DNA of 64,000 bases from DASUBV01 sp035532295 (GTDB lineage: Bacteria; Actinomycetota; Actinomycetes; Streptosporangiales; Streptosporangiaceae), in the NCBI GenBank assembly GCA_035532295.1, contig DATKRH010000035.1, forward strand, positions 1 through 64,000, given 5' to 3'. A model generated the notes under the pieces. The model worked only from the letters and a program-made list of their open reading frames with translations, was not told the origin of the DNA and did no database searches. Positions 1-7,855 of the stretch are shown one piece after another; within the stretch, counting starts at the first letter, position 1, and every line of letters starts with the position of its first letter. A program made the position numbers and the translations under genes.

Positions 1-726
1 GGCGCCGCCGCCGCCGAGCAGGCCTGGGCCGCCGGCCGCGCCGCCGGCGACGGCCAGCCCGGCTGGGCCGCCTCCCGCGCCGCCGCCCGCGCCTACGCCT
101 GCGACGCCCAGCTCGCCCCGATGGTCACCGGCCACGTCAGCCGCGCCGCGCTGGCGAAGCTCACCGCCGAGTTCCTCGCCGCCCTCCGCGCCAGCCCCGG
201 CCAGGCACCCGGCCGCGCCCACCGCTGCACCCGCGGCGGCCGCACCTGCCCGCCAGCCCCCGCCAGCCTGCCCCCCCGGACCCTGGCCCGCCTCCAGGAC
301 CTCATCCTCGCCCACGCCGCCGACGTGCTGTCCGGCCCCGCCGGGCTCGCCTCATTCCTGCGCGCCGGCCTGCTCGCCGCCGAGTTCCCGCCCGCCGTCA
401 GCCTCCCCCTCGACGCCGGCACCGCCACCGCCACCGTCCCCCCGCACCTCCGCCGGGCCGTGATCGCCCGCGACCGGCACTGCGCCGCCCCCGGCTGCCG
501 GCAGAAACCCGCCGCCTGCCACGTCCACCACATCAGGCCCAGATCCAAAGGCGGCACCACCAGCCTCACCAACCTCATCCTTCTCTGCCCCTTCCACCAC
601 CTCATCTGGATCCACAGATGGGGCTGGACCATCAAGCTCAACCCCGACGGCACCACCACCGCCACCAGCCCCGACCACACCAAAGTCCTCCACAGCCACG
701 GACCACCCGAAGCCACCGCGGCGTAA
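1..726 (+). CDS. DUF222/13E12-type HNH endonuclease, 3' part only
   Basis: The reading frame is open from the first base of the window, so the 5' end lies outside; an internal ATG at 121 is not the true start. The visible 241 residues carry a C-terminal HNH fold: a CAAPGC knuckle, CHVHH, an SKGGTTSLTNL stretch and a closing LCPFHH. This is the zinc-bound beta-beta-alpha-metal nuclease core typical of the multicopy actinobacterial DUF222-HNH (13E12 repeat) family. The N-terminal remnant is very Ala/Arg-rich, as usual for DUF222. These proteins are often found in many copies and their cellular role is not established. The gene converges on the ferredoxin gene of the redox operon, with 135 bp between them in which I see no clear terminator. 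Confidence 0.85.
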   Translation, partial: GAAAAEQAWAAGRAAGDGQPGWAASRAAARAYACDAQLAPMVTGHVSRAALAKLTAEFLAALRASPGQAPGRAHRCTRGGRTCPPAPASLPPRTLARLQDLILAHAADVLSGPAGLASFLRAGLLAAEFPPAVSLPLDAGTATATVPPHLRRAVIARDRHCAAPGCRQKPAACHVHHIRPRSKGGTTSLTNLILLCPFHHLIWIHRWGWTIKLNPDGTTTATSPDHTKVLHSHGPPEATAA

Positions 727-861
727 GCCGCCCCGCTCGGGCCCTCGGCCCGGTGCAGCGTCTCATCGGCGCAGGGTGCCTGCCATGTCGTCGACCAGCT
801 GTGCGCAGAGTGAAATCGGGCGTTGCCCGGCACAGCGTCCAGTCATGGCCAGGAAGGCAAG

Positions 862-1095
862 TCACTCGGGGCTGGTGAGCAGCAGTGCCAGAGTGGGGCA
901 GGAATTCACGGCGCGCTGGGCCAGCGGGAGCAGTTGATCGGGCACCGGGCCGGGAGCGATCAGCGGGTAGCCCCAGGGGTCGGCGGCGATGAGTTCGGGC
1001 AGCAGTTCGATGCACATGCCGTGCCCCTGGCAGGCGACCGGGTTCACCTTCAGCATGCGCGGCCGGTCCCGGCGGCTGTTCTCGGCACGGCTCAT
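862..1095 (-). CDS. Small [3Fe-4S]-type ferredoxin
   Basis: This 77-residue cytoplasmic electron carrier has the actinobacterial pattern ACQGHGMC at residues 21-28 followed by NSCPTLAL near 64-71. The three cysteines (C22, C28, C66) match the single-cluster ferredoxins that usually serve P450s and other oxidoreductases; the absence of a fourth cysteine favours a [3Fe-4S] cluster. Its ATG overlaps the TGA of the upstream NuoF-like gene by four bases, so it is the last gene of the leftward flavin/haem operon. It probably passes electrons to or from the NuoF-like protein. The cluster type is inferred from cysteine spacing only. Confidence 0.88.
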   Translation of the reverse strand: MSRAENSRRDRPRMLKVNPVACQGHGMCIELLPELIAADPWGYPLIAPGPVPDQLLPLAQRAVNSCPTLALLLTSPE

Positions 1096-2429
1096 GCGAG
1101 TGTCTCCGGCCGCGAGCGCGGGTCTGGCCGCGCGGGCTCCGGCAGCGGCCGCACGGGCAGCGGCAGCGGCAGCACGGGCAGCCGGTCGGCGCGGCCGCAA
1201 GGCCCGTGGCTGGCGTGATACCGCAGGTCGGCCGCGAAGATCGTCAGGGTGCTGCCGACCAGGCCGGCGGTGCCGTCCGGCAAGTGACAGGCGCCCCGGC
1301 CGCTGACCAGGGTCAGTAGCTGGTGGGTCCAGCGGAGCAGGTCGTCGGCGGGCCGGCCGAACGCGACGTGCCCCAGGGCATCGGCCAGTGCGGGGAGGCC
1401 GTTGCTGCACGGGCCGCATTGCCCGGCGCTCTGGCTGGCCAGGTAGCCGGTCACGCGCGCGGTCTCGGCCAGCGGGCAGGCGGACTGCGGCAGCACGACC
1501 AGCACGCCGGGGCCCAGCGTCGCTCCGGCGGCCCGCAGGGCCTGGTCGGTGAGCTGCACGCGGGCGGCGGCGGGCAGCGGCAGCCAGCCGCCGAAATACC
1601 CGCCGGCCAGGACGGCCTGCGGCGGCTCGGCGAAGCCGCCGGCCCAGTCCAGCAGCGTCTCGATGGCGGTGCCGAGCTCGGCTTCGTAGACCCCGGGCCG
1701 GGCGACGGCGCCGCTCACGGTCACCAGCGCGGTGCCGGGCGCGGACGGCGCGCCGGCCTCGCGGAACCATTCCGGGCCATGTCGCGCGATGAGCGCGATG
1801 TTGGCGAGTGTCTCCACGTTCTGGACGAGGGTGGGATGCCGCCGCACGCCGCGCTCGGACGGCCGGGGCGGAACGAACGCCGGCCGCGGGCCGGTCCCGT
1901 TCAGCAGGCCGACCAGCGCGGTCTCCTGGCTCGCCACGTACCCGCCGGGAACCTCGACGACCTGGACGGGCACGCGGTTGAGGCCGGCTCGCTCCCGGCT
2001 GGTGACCGCCTCGCGCAGGGGGTCGGCATCGTGGTGCACGCACAGGTAGGCGCTGGTCGCGCCGACGGCCTCGGCGGCCAGGACGATGCCGTCGAGCACC
2101 AGGTGCGGCGCGCGGCGCAACAGCAGCCGGTCCTTGCCGCTGGCCGGCTCGGACTCCGCGCCGTTGGCGATGACGACCGTGCCGACCTGGCTGCCGAACG
2201 GGCCGCCCCGGCGCCCGGTCTCGGCGACTGCCCGCATCTTGCGGCCGGCGGGGAACCCCGCGCCGCCGCGCCCGGCTAGCCCGGATTGCTCAACTGCGAC
2301 GATCAGCGGGGCGGGGCCGGCCGTGTCGTACGCGGTTTCGGCGAATGGCGGCGGTCCGTAGGCGCTGAGGTGCTCCGCCAGGGTCACCTGCGGGGTGCCG
2401 GGCAGCAGCCGCGCGGCCCGGCTAGACAT
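1092..2429 (-). CDS. NuoF-like FMN/NADH and Fe-S oxidoreductase
   Basis: The 445-residue protein has the complex I 51-kDa (NuoF) layout. It shows a glycine-rich FMN/NADH site GRGGAGFPAGRK, then NGAESEP with KDR (FMN phosphate region), HPTLVQNVETLAN, and a C-terminal Fe-S segment SAGQCGPCSNG followed by GACHLPDG. In true NuoF the Fe-S segment reads SCGxCxxC, so here the first cysteine is alanine. The start is the ATG at 2429, which overlaps the TAG of the preceding ferric-reductase-like gene (ATGTCTAG); an upstream in-frame extension runs through that gene's repeat-rich tail and is unlikely. With no other complex I subunits nearby, it is probably the NAD(P)H-facing entry point of a stand-alone flavin/haem electron chain. 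Confidence 0.88.
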   Translation of the reverse strand: MSSRAARLLPGTPQVTLAEHLSAYGPPPFAETAYDTAGPAPLIVAVEQSGLAGRGGAGFPAGRKMRAVAETGRRGGPFGSQVGTVVIANGAESEPASGKDRLLLRRAPHLVLDGIVLAAEAVGATSAYLCVHHDADPLREAVTSRERAGLNRVPVQVVEVPGGYVASQETALVGLLNGTGPRPAFVPPRPSERGVRRHPTLVQNVETLANIALIARHGPEWFREAGAPSAPGTALVTVSGAVARPGVYEAELGTAIETLLDWAGGFAEPPQAVLAGGYFGGWLPLPAAARVQLTDQALRAAGATLGPGVLVVLPQSACPLAETARVTGYLASQSAGQCGPCSNGLPALADALGHVAFGRPADDLLRWTHQLLTLVSGRGACHLPDGTAGLVGSTLTIFAADLRYHASHGPCGRADRLPVLPLPLPVRPLPEPARPDPRSRPETLA

Positions 2430-3264
2430 CGCGGGTGGCCCCCGGGCCGGGGCGGGTGGCTCCCGGACCGGGGCGCGTGGCCCAAGGACCGGGGCGGGTG
2501 GCCCCCTCGCGCCCCTGATCGATGCGCGGGGCCAGCGGGCCGGCCGCATGATTCAGCAGGGTGGGCGGTGTTCCGGCGCGCCGCGCCCAGCCCGGCTTGA
2601 GCGGCCCGGCCGACAGCCACGCGCCGGCCGCGAGCAGAGCCAGGACGAGGGCCACGGCCCCGGCTACCCGCGCGACCGGCCGGCCGGGCCAGCCGACCGC
2701 AAGCCGCCATCCGGCCAGTGCCGTCACGACGGCGACGCACAGCAGCGTCAGCAGCAGGACCCAGCGGACCGGGGTGTCCGATCCGGTGCCGAGCCCGTGC
2801 AGCAGCGCGACCGGCCAGCAGGCGTAGGCGGTCCAGTGCACGACTCGCCACGTCCGGTAGCTCATCCGGGACCTCAGCAGGCTGGTGATCGTCAGCGCCA
2901 GCAGCAGGTCGAACGCGACCGTGCCCAGGCCCAGCCAGAGCGGCCGGTAGGCGGAGATGAACGGGATGAAGACGTCCTGAACGGGGATGTGGGCGTAGCT
3001 GTCGGTGACCGTGGTGAGGACGTGAATCGCGGTGAAGGCGAGCGCCAGGAGCGTGGCATTCCGGTGCAGTCCCAGGGTGACGAACCGCGGCAGGCCGGGG
3101 CGCTGGTAACCGACGGCGGACAGCAGCCCGCAGGCCATGCCGATCGTCAGCAGCAGCATCGCGACCAGGCCGGTGGCCCGGGTGACGTACCACAGCGGGG
3201 TGGAGGAGTTGACCACGATGGCCTCGGCGCGCGTCGGCAGCGCAGCGGCCAGGCTCAAGATCAC
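2422..3264 (-). CDS. Ferric-reductase-like transmembrane haem protein
   Basis: About 280 residues with six or seven hydrophobic helices and histidines placed as in the ferric reductase/NOX membrane domain: LHRNA, AIHVL, VVHWTAY and ALLHGLG, consistent with two pairs of haem ligands. There is no FAD or NADH domain, so electrons must come from separate partners, which the flanking NuoF-like and ferredoxin genes could be. The C-terminal tail is low-complexity (RPGPGAT units, a 21-bp DNA repeat). The chosen start is GTG at 3264; another GTG at 3216 is possible. The intergenic junction with apbE sits in a 15-bp tandem repeat. It is likely to move electrons across the membrane to an extracytoplasmic flavin acceptor. 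Confidence 0.82.
   Translation of the reverse strand: MILSLAAALPTRAEAIVVNSSTPLWYVTRATGLVAMLLLTIGMACGLLSAVGYQRPGLPRFVTLGLHRNATLLALAFTAIHVLTTVTDSYAHIPVQDVFIPFISAYRPLWLGLGTVAFDLLLALTITSLLRSRMSYRTWRVVHWTAYACWPVALLHGLGTGSDTPVRWVLLLTLLCVAVVTALAGWRLAVGWPGRPVARVAGAVALVLALLAAGAWLSAGPLKPGWARRAGTPPTLLNHAAGPLAPRIDQGREGATRPGPWATRPGPGATRPGPGATRDV
2431..2506. repeat. 21-bp tandem repeat, about 3.6 copies
   Basis: Units begin at 2431, 2452, 2473 and 2494 and differ at a few bases. They encode the repeated seven-residue tail ATRPGPG of the ferric-reductase-like protein. Confidence 0.9.
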
Positions 3265-3270
3265 GGGCGC

Positions 3271-3330
3271 CTCACGAGACCGCGCCTCACGAGACCGCGG
3301 CTCACGGGACCGCCCCTCACGAGACCGCGG
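3271..3330. repeat. 15-bp tandem repeat, 4 copies, at the apbE/ferric-reductase junction
   Basis: Units (consensus ctcacgagaccgcgg) start at 3271, 3286, 3301 and 3316. The array contains the apbE stop codon and the bases just upstream of the next gene. Confidence 0.92.
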
Positions 3331-4270
3331 CCGGGGGCTCGTCGCGGGGCCAGCCCGCCGTGGTCTCGACGGTCCCGTCCGGCCGTACCAGCCGGGCCGG
3401 CAGGCCGCTGCCGGCCAGCCAGCCGAGGGCGGCCTCGCCCCGGATGATGGCGGCGGTGCTGGCCGTGTTGGCGTCGACGCAGGTGCCCGCGGCCACGCTG
3501 ACGGTGCGCCAGCAGGAGCGGGCGGACTGACCGGTCGCCGGGTCGATGATGTGATGCACCTGATGCTCGCCGGCGGCCCAGGTCCGCACGGTCGTGCTGG
3601 ACGTGGCCAGGCCGCCTCCGGCGATGGCCACCGTCTGGCCGGGCGCGTCCGGCCCGGCCGCGTGGTCGTCGGTGACCCGGACGCGCCAGCCATCAGCGGG
3701 CGGCGGGCCCGCCACGGCGATGTCTCCGCCGAGGCTGACCAGGACGCCGCAGCCCAGTTGGTCAGCGAGCAGCGCCGCGCAGCGGTCGGCGGCCCACGCC
3801 TTCGCGGTGGCGCCGAGGTCCAGCCGGGCACCGTTGCTTAGCGCCGCCCGCAGGGTCGCCTGATCAAGTTCGACGCTTCGCCAGCCGGGCACCGGACCGA
3901 ACCTGGCGGGCAGGCCGGCCGGGCCGGGGTTAATCGCCTTGACCTGCGCGAAGTCCCGGTCGTAGCCGAGGCCGACCAGGGCCTGGCCGCACGTCGGGTC
4001 GACGTCACCATCGGTCAGTGCGGCGGCGCGCAGGGCGGCGGCGATCAGGTCGGCGAACAGCGGGCTGACGGTCCTGCGGTCGCCGGCGGCCTCGTTGAGG
4101 GCGGTGAGCTCGGAATCGGGCCGGAACCTGCTGCAGGCCAGGTCGACGGCGGCCAGCTCCCGGTCGGCCAGCGCGCGGGCCGGGCCGAGGGCCTGCGCCG
4201 CGGTCACGAGCAGCACCGCCGTGGTGCCGAACACCTCGAAGGTATCCCTGGCGATCGCCGCAGTGGTCAT
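3317..4270 (-). CDS. apbE: FAD:protein FMN transferase (ApbE family)
   Basis: A 317-residue ApbE protein, which covalently attaches FMN from FAD to a Thr/Ser of a target protein. Diagnostic motifs are LDLGATAKAWAADR (nucleotide/Mg site), SLGGDIAV, and TSSTTVRTW followed by HHIIDPATG. There is no lipobox or clear signal peptide, so it may act in the cytoplasm unless the start is misplaced. Its ATG overlaps the TGA of the upstream 80-residue membrane protein. No classical FMN-bind-domain protein is encoded beside it. The only small neighbour ends in TSGAS, which resembles a minimal flavinylation site (see findings). Confidence 0.93.
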   Translation of the reverse strand: MTTAAIARDTFEVFGTTAVLLVTAAQALGPARALADRELAAVDLACSRFRPDSELTALNEAAGDRRTVSPLFADLIAAALRAAALTDGDVDPTCGQALVGLGYDRDFAQVKAINPGPAGLPARFGPVPGWRSVELDQATLRAALSNGARLDLGATAKAWAADRCAALLADQLGCGVLVSLGGDIAVAGPPPADGWRVRVTDDHAAGPDAPGQTVAIAGGGLATSSTTVRTWAAGEHQVHHIIDPATGQSARSCWRTVSVAAGTCVDANTASTAAIIRGEAALGWLAGSGLPARLVRPDGTVETTAGWPRDEPPAAVS

Positions 4271-4509
4271 GACGCGCCCGACGTGACCTGGCCGCCACCC
4301 TGGGCGGGCGCGGGCGGCTGGTGAGGAACCACGATCGTGCCCGACTGCCCCGGCGGCGCGGCTTGCCCTTGCGCGTGATGGCCGAACGCGACGGCGATGA
4401 CGGCGGAGCAGATAACGCCGGCCATCCCGGCGCGCCAGGTGAGCCTGCTGATCTTGCGGATGCCGGCGTCGCGCCGGGCCGCGGCGGAGCGCAGGTCGCT
4501 GGAGAACAT
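4267..4509 (-). CDS. Small single-pass membrane protein ending in TSGAS, possible flavinylation target
   Basis: An 80-residue protein with an N-terminal basic segment, one hydrophobic helix around residues 26-43 (AGMAGVICSAVIAVAF), then a Pro/Gln/Gly-rich tail that would face the outside and stops at TSGAS. It is the first gene of the redox operon and overlaps apbE by ATGA. I do not recognise a named family. The length and layout resemble the N-terminal anchor of actinobacterial FMN-bind proteins without the FMN-bind domain. The terminal (T)SGA(S) resembles the S/T-G-A-T core of ApbE targets, but Ser replaces the usual Thr. Function is therefore a hypothesis. Confidence 0.7.
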   Translation of the reverse strand: MFSSDLRSAAARRDAGIRKISRLTWRAGMAGVICSAVIAVAFGHHAQGQAAPPGQSGTIVVPHQPPAPAQGGGQVTSGAS

Positions 4510-4612
4510 GGCGCCGACCTCCTGGCCGAGGTGCTAGCTGTCTCCTACTTTCTACCGCGCCGGCGCTGCTGCCGCTGCCAGGGGGAAGGCCATGGGCGGT
4601 GAGGGCGCTGAG

Positions 4613-4660
4613 TGGCCCTCCGGCTGGGGCGGCGGCTGGCCCTCCGGCTGGGGCGGCGGG
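4613..4660. repeat. 24-bp direct repeat, 2 copies, upstream of csoR
   Basis: Copies at 4613-4636 and 4637-4660 differ only in the last base. They lie in the 192-bp divergent region between the redox operon and csoR, about 40 bp ahead of the csoR ATG. Confidence 0.85.
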
Positions 4661-4701
4661 GATTACTCGGTTGCCGGGCGGGCCAGTGTATTTTCGAGAT
4701 C

Positions 4702-4983
4702 ATGCGCGGATATACGCAAGACAAGGATGCCTACCTCAAGCGCCTGCGCAGGATCGAGGGCCAGATCCGGGGCCTGCAGCGGATGGTGGAGGAAGACACC
4801 TACTGCGTAGACGTGCTGACCCAGATCTCGGCGGCGACCAGGGCTCTGCAGGCGGTCGCCCTCGGGCTGCTCGAGGACCACCTCGGCCATTGCGTCACTC
4901 AGGCCATCGAGGCGGGCGGCCCCGATGCGCAGGAAAAGGTCAGGGAGGCGGCTGAGGCTATCTCCCGGCTGGTCAAGTCCTAG
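4702..4983 (+). CDS. csoR: CsoR-family metal-sensing transcriptional repressor
   Basis: A 93-residue all-helical DUF156 repressor. The conserved opening YLKRLRRIEGQIRGLQRM is followed by Cys35, His60 and Cys64, which match the Cys-His-Cys Cu(I)-binding triad of CsoR; His63 is extra. CsoR proteins leave DNA when Cu(I) binds. The start is the ATG at 4702, which aligns with known CsoR N-termini; upstream in-frame codons are repeat-derived. No copper ATPase or CopZ gene is adjacent, so its target may be itself, the divergent redox operon starting at 4509, or a remote gene. It overlaps the convergent YbjN gene by four bases. Confidence 0.92.
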   Translation: MRGYTQDKDAYLKRLRRIEGQIRGLQRMVEEDTYCVDVLTQISAATRALQAVALGLLEDHLGHCVTQAIEAGGPDAQEKVREAAEAISRLVKS

Positions 4984-5519
4984 CTGGCCGGGCCGTCGGG
5001 GGCAGCGCGGTCGGGGGCAGCGCGGTCGGGGGCAGCGCCGTCGGTCAGCCGCGCGAACGCCTGCAGGTTCGCCAGGCTCTCCCCGCGCTTGACGCGCCAG
5101 GCGTGCTCCTTGCGGATGGCCGAGGCGAAGCCGAGCATGAGCGCCTGGTCGAAGGCCTCGTCCGCGTAGCTGAGCACGCAGCCCAGCAGCCGGTCGACCT
5201 CCTCCGTGCTGATCGCCGCCAGCGGCAGCCTGCCGACCAGGTAGACGTCGCCGACCGGGTCAAGCGCGAAGTGCACCCCGTACATCCGCCCGCTGCGCTC
5301 CAGCAGGAACCGGTAGAACGCGGCATGGTTCTCGTCGGGCTGACGGCAGAAGAACGCCTCGACATGCAGGCTGTGGGCGCCGGCGATGAGCCACGTCATC
5401 GTGGCCAGCTTGTGCTCGCCCGTCAACGACACCAGGCAAGCACCCGGCCGGGGAGACTCGAACTCCAGCCCGAGGCTGGTCAGGGCGGCCTGCAGGGCGC
5501 TGGCGTCAGCCTCGCTCAC
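4980..5519 (-). CDS. YbjN-domain protein (Rv0487-like)
   Basis: A 179-residue YbjN-domain protein, a small alpha/beta fold related to type III secretion chaperones and found widely in actinobacteria. Recognisable core stretches are HVEAFFCRQPDENH, FYRFLLERS and GDVYLVGRLPL. The start is a GTG that overlaps the mshA stop (GTGA), so it is co-transcribed with mshA, exactly as in the Mycobacterium mshA-Rv0487 pair. Its biochemical role is unknown. The C-terminus ends in DRAAP repeats produced by a 15-bp tandem DNA repeat. Confidence 0.85.
   Translation of the reverse strand: MSEADASALQAALTSLGLEFESPRPGACLVSLTGEHKLATMTWLIAGAHSLHVEAFFCRQPDENHAAFYRFLLERSGRMYGVHFALDPVGDVYLVGRLPLAAISTEEVDRLLGCVLSYADEAFDQALMLGFASAIRKEHAWRVKRGESLANLQAFARLTDGAAPDRAAPDRAAPDGPAS
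4995..5039. repeat. 15-bp tandem repeat, 3 copies, in the ybjN-like 3' end
   Basis: Units gtcgggggcagcgcg start at 4995, 5010 and 5025 and encode the repeated pentapeptide DRAAP at the C-terminus. Confidence 0.93.
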
Positions 5520-6790
5520 GCGTCTACCGCGGCGCCGGCCTCGCTCATGACGCCACTGTAGAGCTCGATCAGCCGGTCCACCGTTACCGACCAGCCGAAG
5601 CGGGAGGCGTGCTCGCGGGCGCCGCGCGACAGCCGCGCCAGGGTCTGCGGCGAGGCGATCAGCTCGCGGACCGCGCGGGCATAGCTCGCCGGGTCCCGGG
5701 AGTCGACCAGGACTCCCGAGACACCATGCCGGACGGCGGTGCGCAGCCCGCCCACGGCGGCGGCGACCACGGGCGTACCGCAGGCCTGCGCCTCGACCGC
5801 GACGAGCCCGAAGGACTCGGAGTACGAGGGCACCATCACGATGCTCGCCGCGCGGTACCAGTTCGCGAGCTCAGGCTGCGGGCAGGGCGGCTCCAGCCGG
5901 ATCAGGCCGGCCAGCCCCAGCCGGTCAGCCAGTTCGATCAGCCCGTCCGGGTCGGCTCGCCCGGCGCCGCTCGGGCCGCCGACGAACGCGATGGTGAGCC
6001 TGTCGGCCAGGCCGGGCTCATCGGCGATCATCGCGGCAGCGGCGTGCAGCACGACGTCGGGCGCCTTGAGGGGCTGGACCCGGCCGGCGAACACGAGCAC
6101 GACGCCGTCGGCGGGCAGGCCCAGCTGCTTCCTGGCTAGCTGCTGAGAGCCGGGCCGGAACACCGAGAGGCTGACACCCGGGTTGACAACGGTGACCCTG
6201 GCCGGGTCGGCGGCATAGCCGCTGATGAGCTGGCTGGCCTCGTCGTCGGTGTTGGCGACCAGCCGGTCGGCGGCGCCGATGACCTCGGTCTCGCCGCGCA
6301 GCCGGACCTCCGGCTCCAGGGCGTCACCGGCGGCGAGCGCCGCGTTCTTCACCTTCCCGAGGGTGTGCATGGACTGGATCAGCGGCACGCCCCACCGCTC
6401 CTTGGCCACCGCGCCCACCTGACCGGAAAGCCAGTAATGCCCATGAACTAGGTCATAACGGCCGGGTGCGTGCGCGGCCTCGGCACGCAGCAACTCGAAC
6501 GTGAACTGGCAGAGCTGGCCGGGCAGGTCGGACTTGTCCAGGTCCTCGAACGGCCCGGCGGTCAGGTGGCGGACCAGCACGCCGGGGGCAAGCTCGGCGA
6601 CCGGCGGCTGCTCGCGGGAGACAGCCCGGGTGAAGATGTCCACCTCCACGCCGCGGGCCGCCAGGCGCTTGGCGACCTCGACCACGTAGACGTTCAGGCC
6701 GCCCGCGTCGCCGGTTCCGGGCTGCTCCAATGGTGACGTATGAACGCTGACGGTCGCGATCCGCCGGGGAAAGCGTCGCGGCACAGGCAT
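5516..6790 (-). CDS. mshA: D-inositol-3-phosphate glycosyltransferase, mycothiol synthesis
   Basis: A 424-residue GT4 glycosyltransferase that joins GlcNAc from UDP-GlcNAc to 1L-myo-inositol-1-phosphate, the first committed step of mycothiol synthesis. MshA hallmarks are SVHTSPLEQPGTGDAGG near the N-terminus, HGHYWLSG, SMHTLGKVKN, and the nucleotide-sugar region PSYSESFGLVAVEAQACGTP with its E-x7-E motif. The ATG at 6790 is preceded by a good GGAGG at five bases; the open frame reaches further upstream but lacks homology. It forms a two-gene unit with the YbjN gene and is divergent from gpm, as in mycobacteria. Confidence 0.96.
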   Translation of the reverse strand: MPVPRRFPRRIATVSVHTSPLEQPGTGDAGGLNVYVVEVAKRLAARGVEVDIFTRAVSREQPPVAELAPGVLVRHLTAGPFEDLDKSDLPGQLCQFTFELLRAEAAHAPGRYDLVHGHYWLSGQVGAVAKERWGVPLIQSMHTLGKVKNAALAAGDALEPEVRLRGETEVIGAADRLVANTDDEASQLISGYAADPARVTVVNPGVSLSVFRPGSQQLARKQLGLPADGVVLVFAGRVQPLKAPDVVLHAAAAMIADEPGLADRLTIAFVGGPSGAGRADPDGLIELADRLGLAGLIRLEPPCPQPELANWYRAASIVMVPSYSESFGLVAVEAQACGTPVVAAAVGGLRTAVRHGVSGVLVDSRDPASYARAVRELIASPQTLARLSRGAREHASRFGWSVTVDRLIELYSGVMSEAGAAVDA

Positions 6791-6917
6791 GCACCTCCGG
6801 AGGAGGCAACTCCACGAGGGCCCAGCATGTTCCCGCCCGCCACGGCGGGTCCGCGCGGCCAGACCGGGGCCAGACCGCGGCCCGGGCCGCGTGCGGCGGG
6901 CACTAGGCTGGTGGGTC

Positions 6918-7661
6918 ATGAGCACGCTGGTATTGCTTCGACACGGCGAGAGCGTATGGAACGCCGAGGGCCTGTTTACTGGCTGGGTGGATGTGGGCCT
7001 GTCGCCCGGCGGGGCGGCCGAGGCGGAGCGCGGGGGCACCATGCTCGCCGAGGCCGGCCTGCGTCCCGCCGTCGTGCACACCTCCGTGCTGACCAGGGCA
7101 ATCCAGACGGCCAACCTCGCGCTGGAGGCGGCGGGCCTGCTCTGGGTTCCGGTCCAGCGGTCCTGGCGCCTGAACGAGCGCCATTACGGTGCCCTGCAGG
7201 GCCGGGACAAGTCGCAGACCAGGCAGGCGTACGGCGACGAGCAGTTCATGCTCTGGCGCCGTTCCTACGATGTGCCGCCGCCGCCGCTGCCGGATGACGA
7301 TCCGATGTCACCCACGGCGGACCCGCGCTACGCGCTGCTGCCGGACGACCTCATGCCCCGGACGGAGTGCCTGCGCGACGTCGTCCAGCGGATGCTGCCG
7401 TACTGGCAGGACTCGATCATCCCGGCGCTGGCGGCTGGCCAGACCGTCCTGGTCGTCGCGCACGGCAACTCCCTGCGGGCCCTGGTCAAGCACCTGGACG
7501 GGATCGGCGACGCCGAGATCGCTCAGCTGAACATCCCGACCGGCATCCCCCTGGTCTACGAACTCGACGCGGGATTCCGGCCGGCGGTGCCGGGCGGGCG
7601 TTACCTGGACCCGGAGGCGGCGGCGCAGGCCGCGGAGGCAGTCGCGGCCCAGGGCCGTTAA
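6918..7661 (+). CDS. gpmA: 2,3-bisphosphoglycerate-dependent phosphoglycerate mutase
   Basis: A 247-residue glycolytic mutase interconverting 3- and 2-phosphoglycerate through a phosphohistidine. The catalytic LLRHGESVWN lies at residues 6-15 (His9), ERHYGALQGRDK around residue 90 includes the acid Glu, and AHGNSLRALVKHL holds the second His. The ATG at 6918 begins the conserved LVLLRHG strand, so upstream in-frame codons are excluded. The gene is divergent from mshA and precedes senX3-regX3, the conserved actinobacterial order. Confidence 0.96.
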   Translation: MSTLVLLRHGESVWNAEGLFTGWVDVGLSPGGAAEAERGGTMLAEAGLRPAVVHTSVLTRAIQTANLALEAAGLLWVPVQRSWRLNERHYGALQGRDKSQTRQAYGDEQFMLWRRSYDVPPPPLPDDDPMSPTADPRYALLPDDLMPRTECLRDVVQRMLPYWQDSIIPALAAGQTVLVVAHGNSLRALVKHLDGIGDAEIAQLNIPTGIPLVYELDAGFRPAVPGGRYLDPEAAAQAAEAVAAQGR

Positions 7662-7855
7662 CTCGGGGTCCTCATTCGGGCGCCGTTAATGCGGGCAGCA
7701 CCGGCCAGATGCCGTCAAACGGGTGCGTCGTCGGTATCGAGCCTGCGGCGTGAACGTAGACAGGATTCGTCGCGGCGGTGAACATTGCGCCAATACCCCA
7801 GGTCGGCGCACCCCGCCTTGTGTGCTGAGGCGGCACCCCCGCATACGATCGCACT
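7662..7855. promoter_or_regulatory. Probable senX3-regX3 promoter region with two GTTCAC-like sites
   Basis: This 194-bp gap holds no gene. On the minus strand two GTTCAC elements (cgtgaac at 7749-7755, ggtgaac at 7777-7783 on the plus strand) resemble halves of actinobacterial PHO boxes. They are 28 bp apart rather than the usual 11-bp direct-repeat spacing, so binding by RegX3 is only a possibility. Confidence 0.3.

Noticed and set aside
4592..4701. Extended N-terminus for CsoR from an upstream ATG at 4612
   Set aside because: The added residues come from a 24-bp direct repeat; CsoR proteins start close to YTQDKDAYLKRL, which fits ATG 4702.
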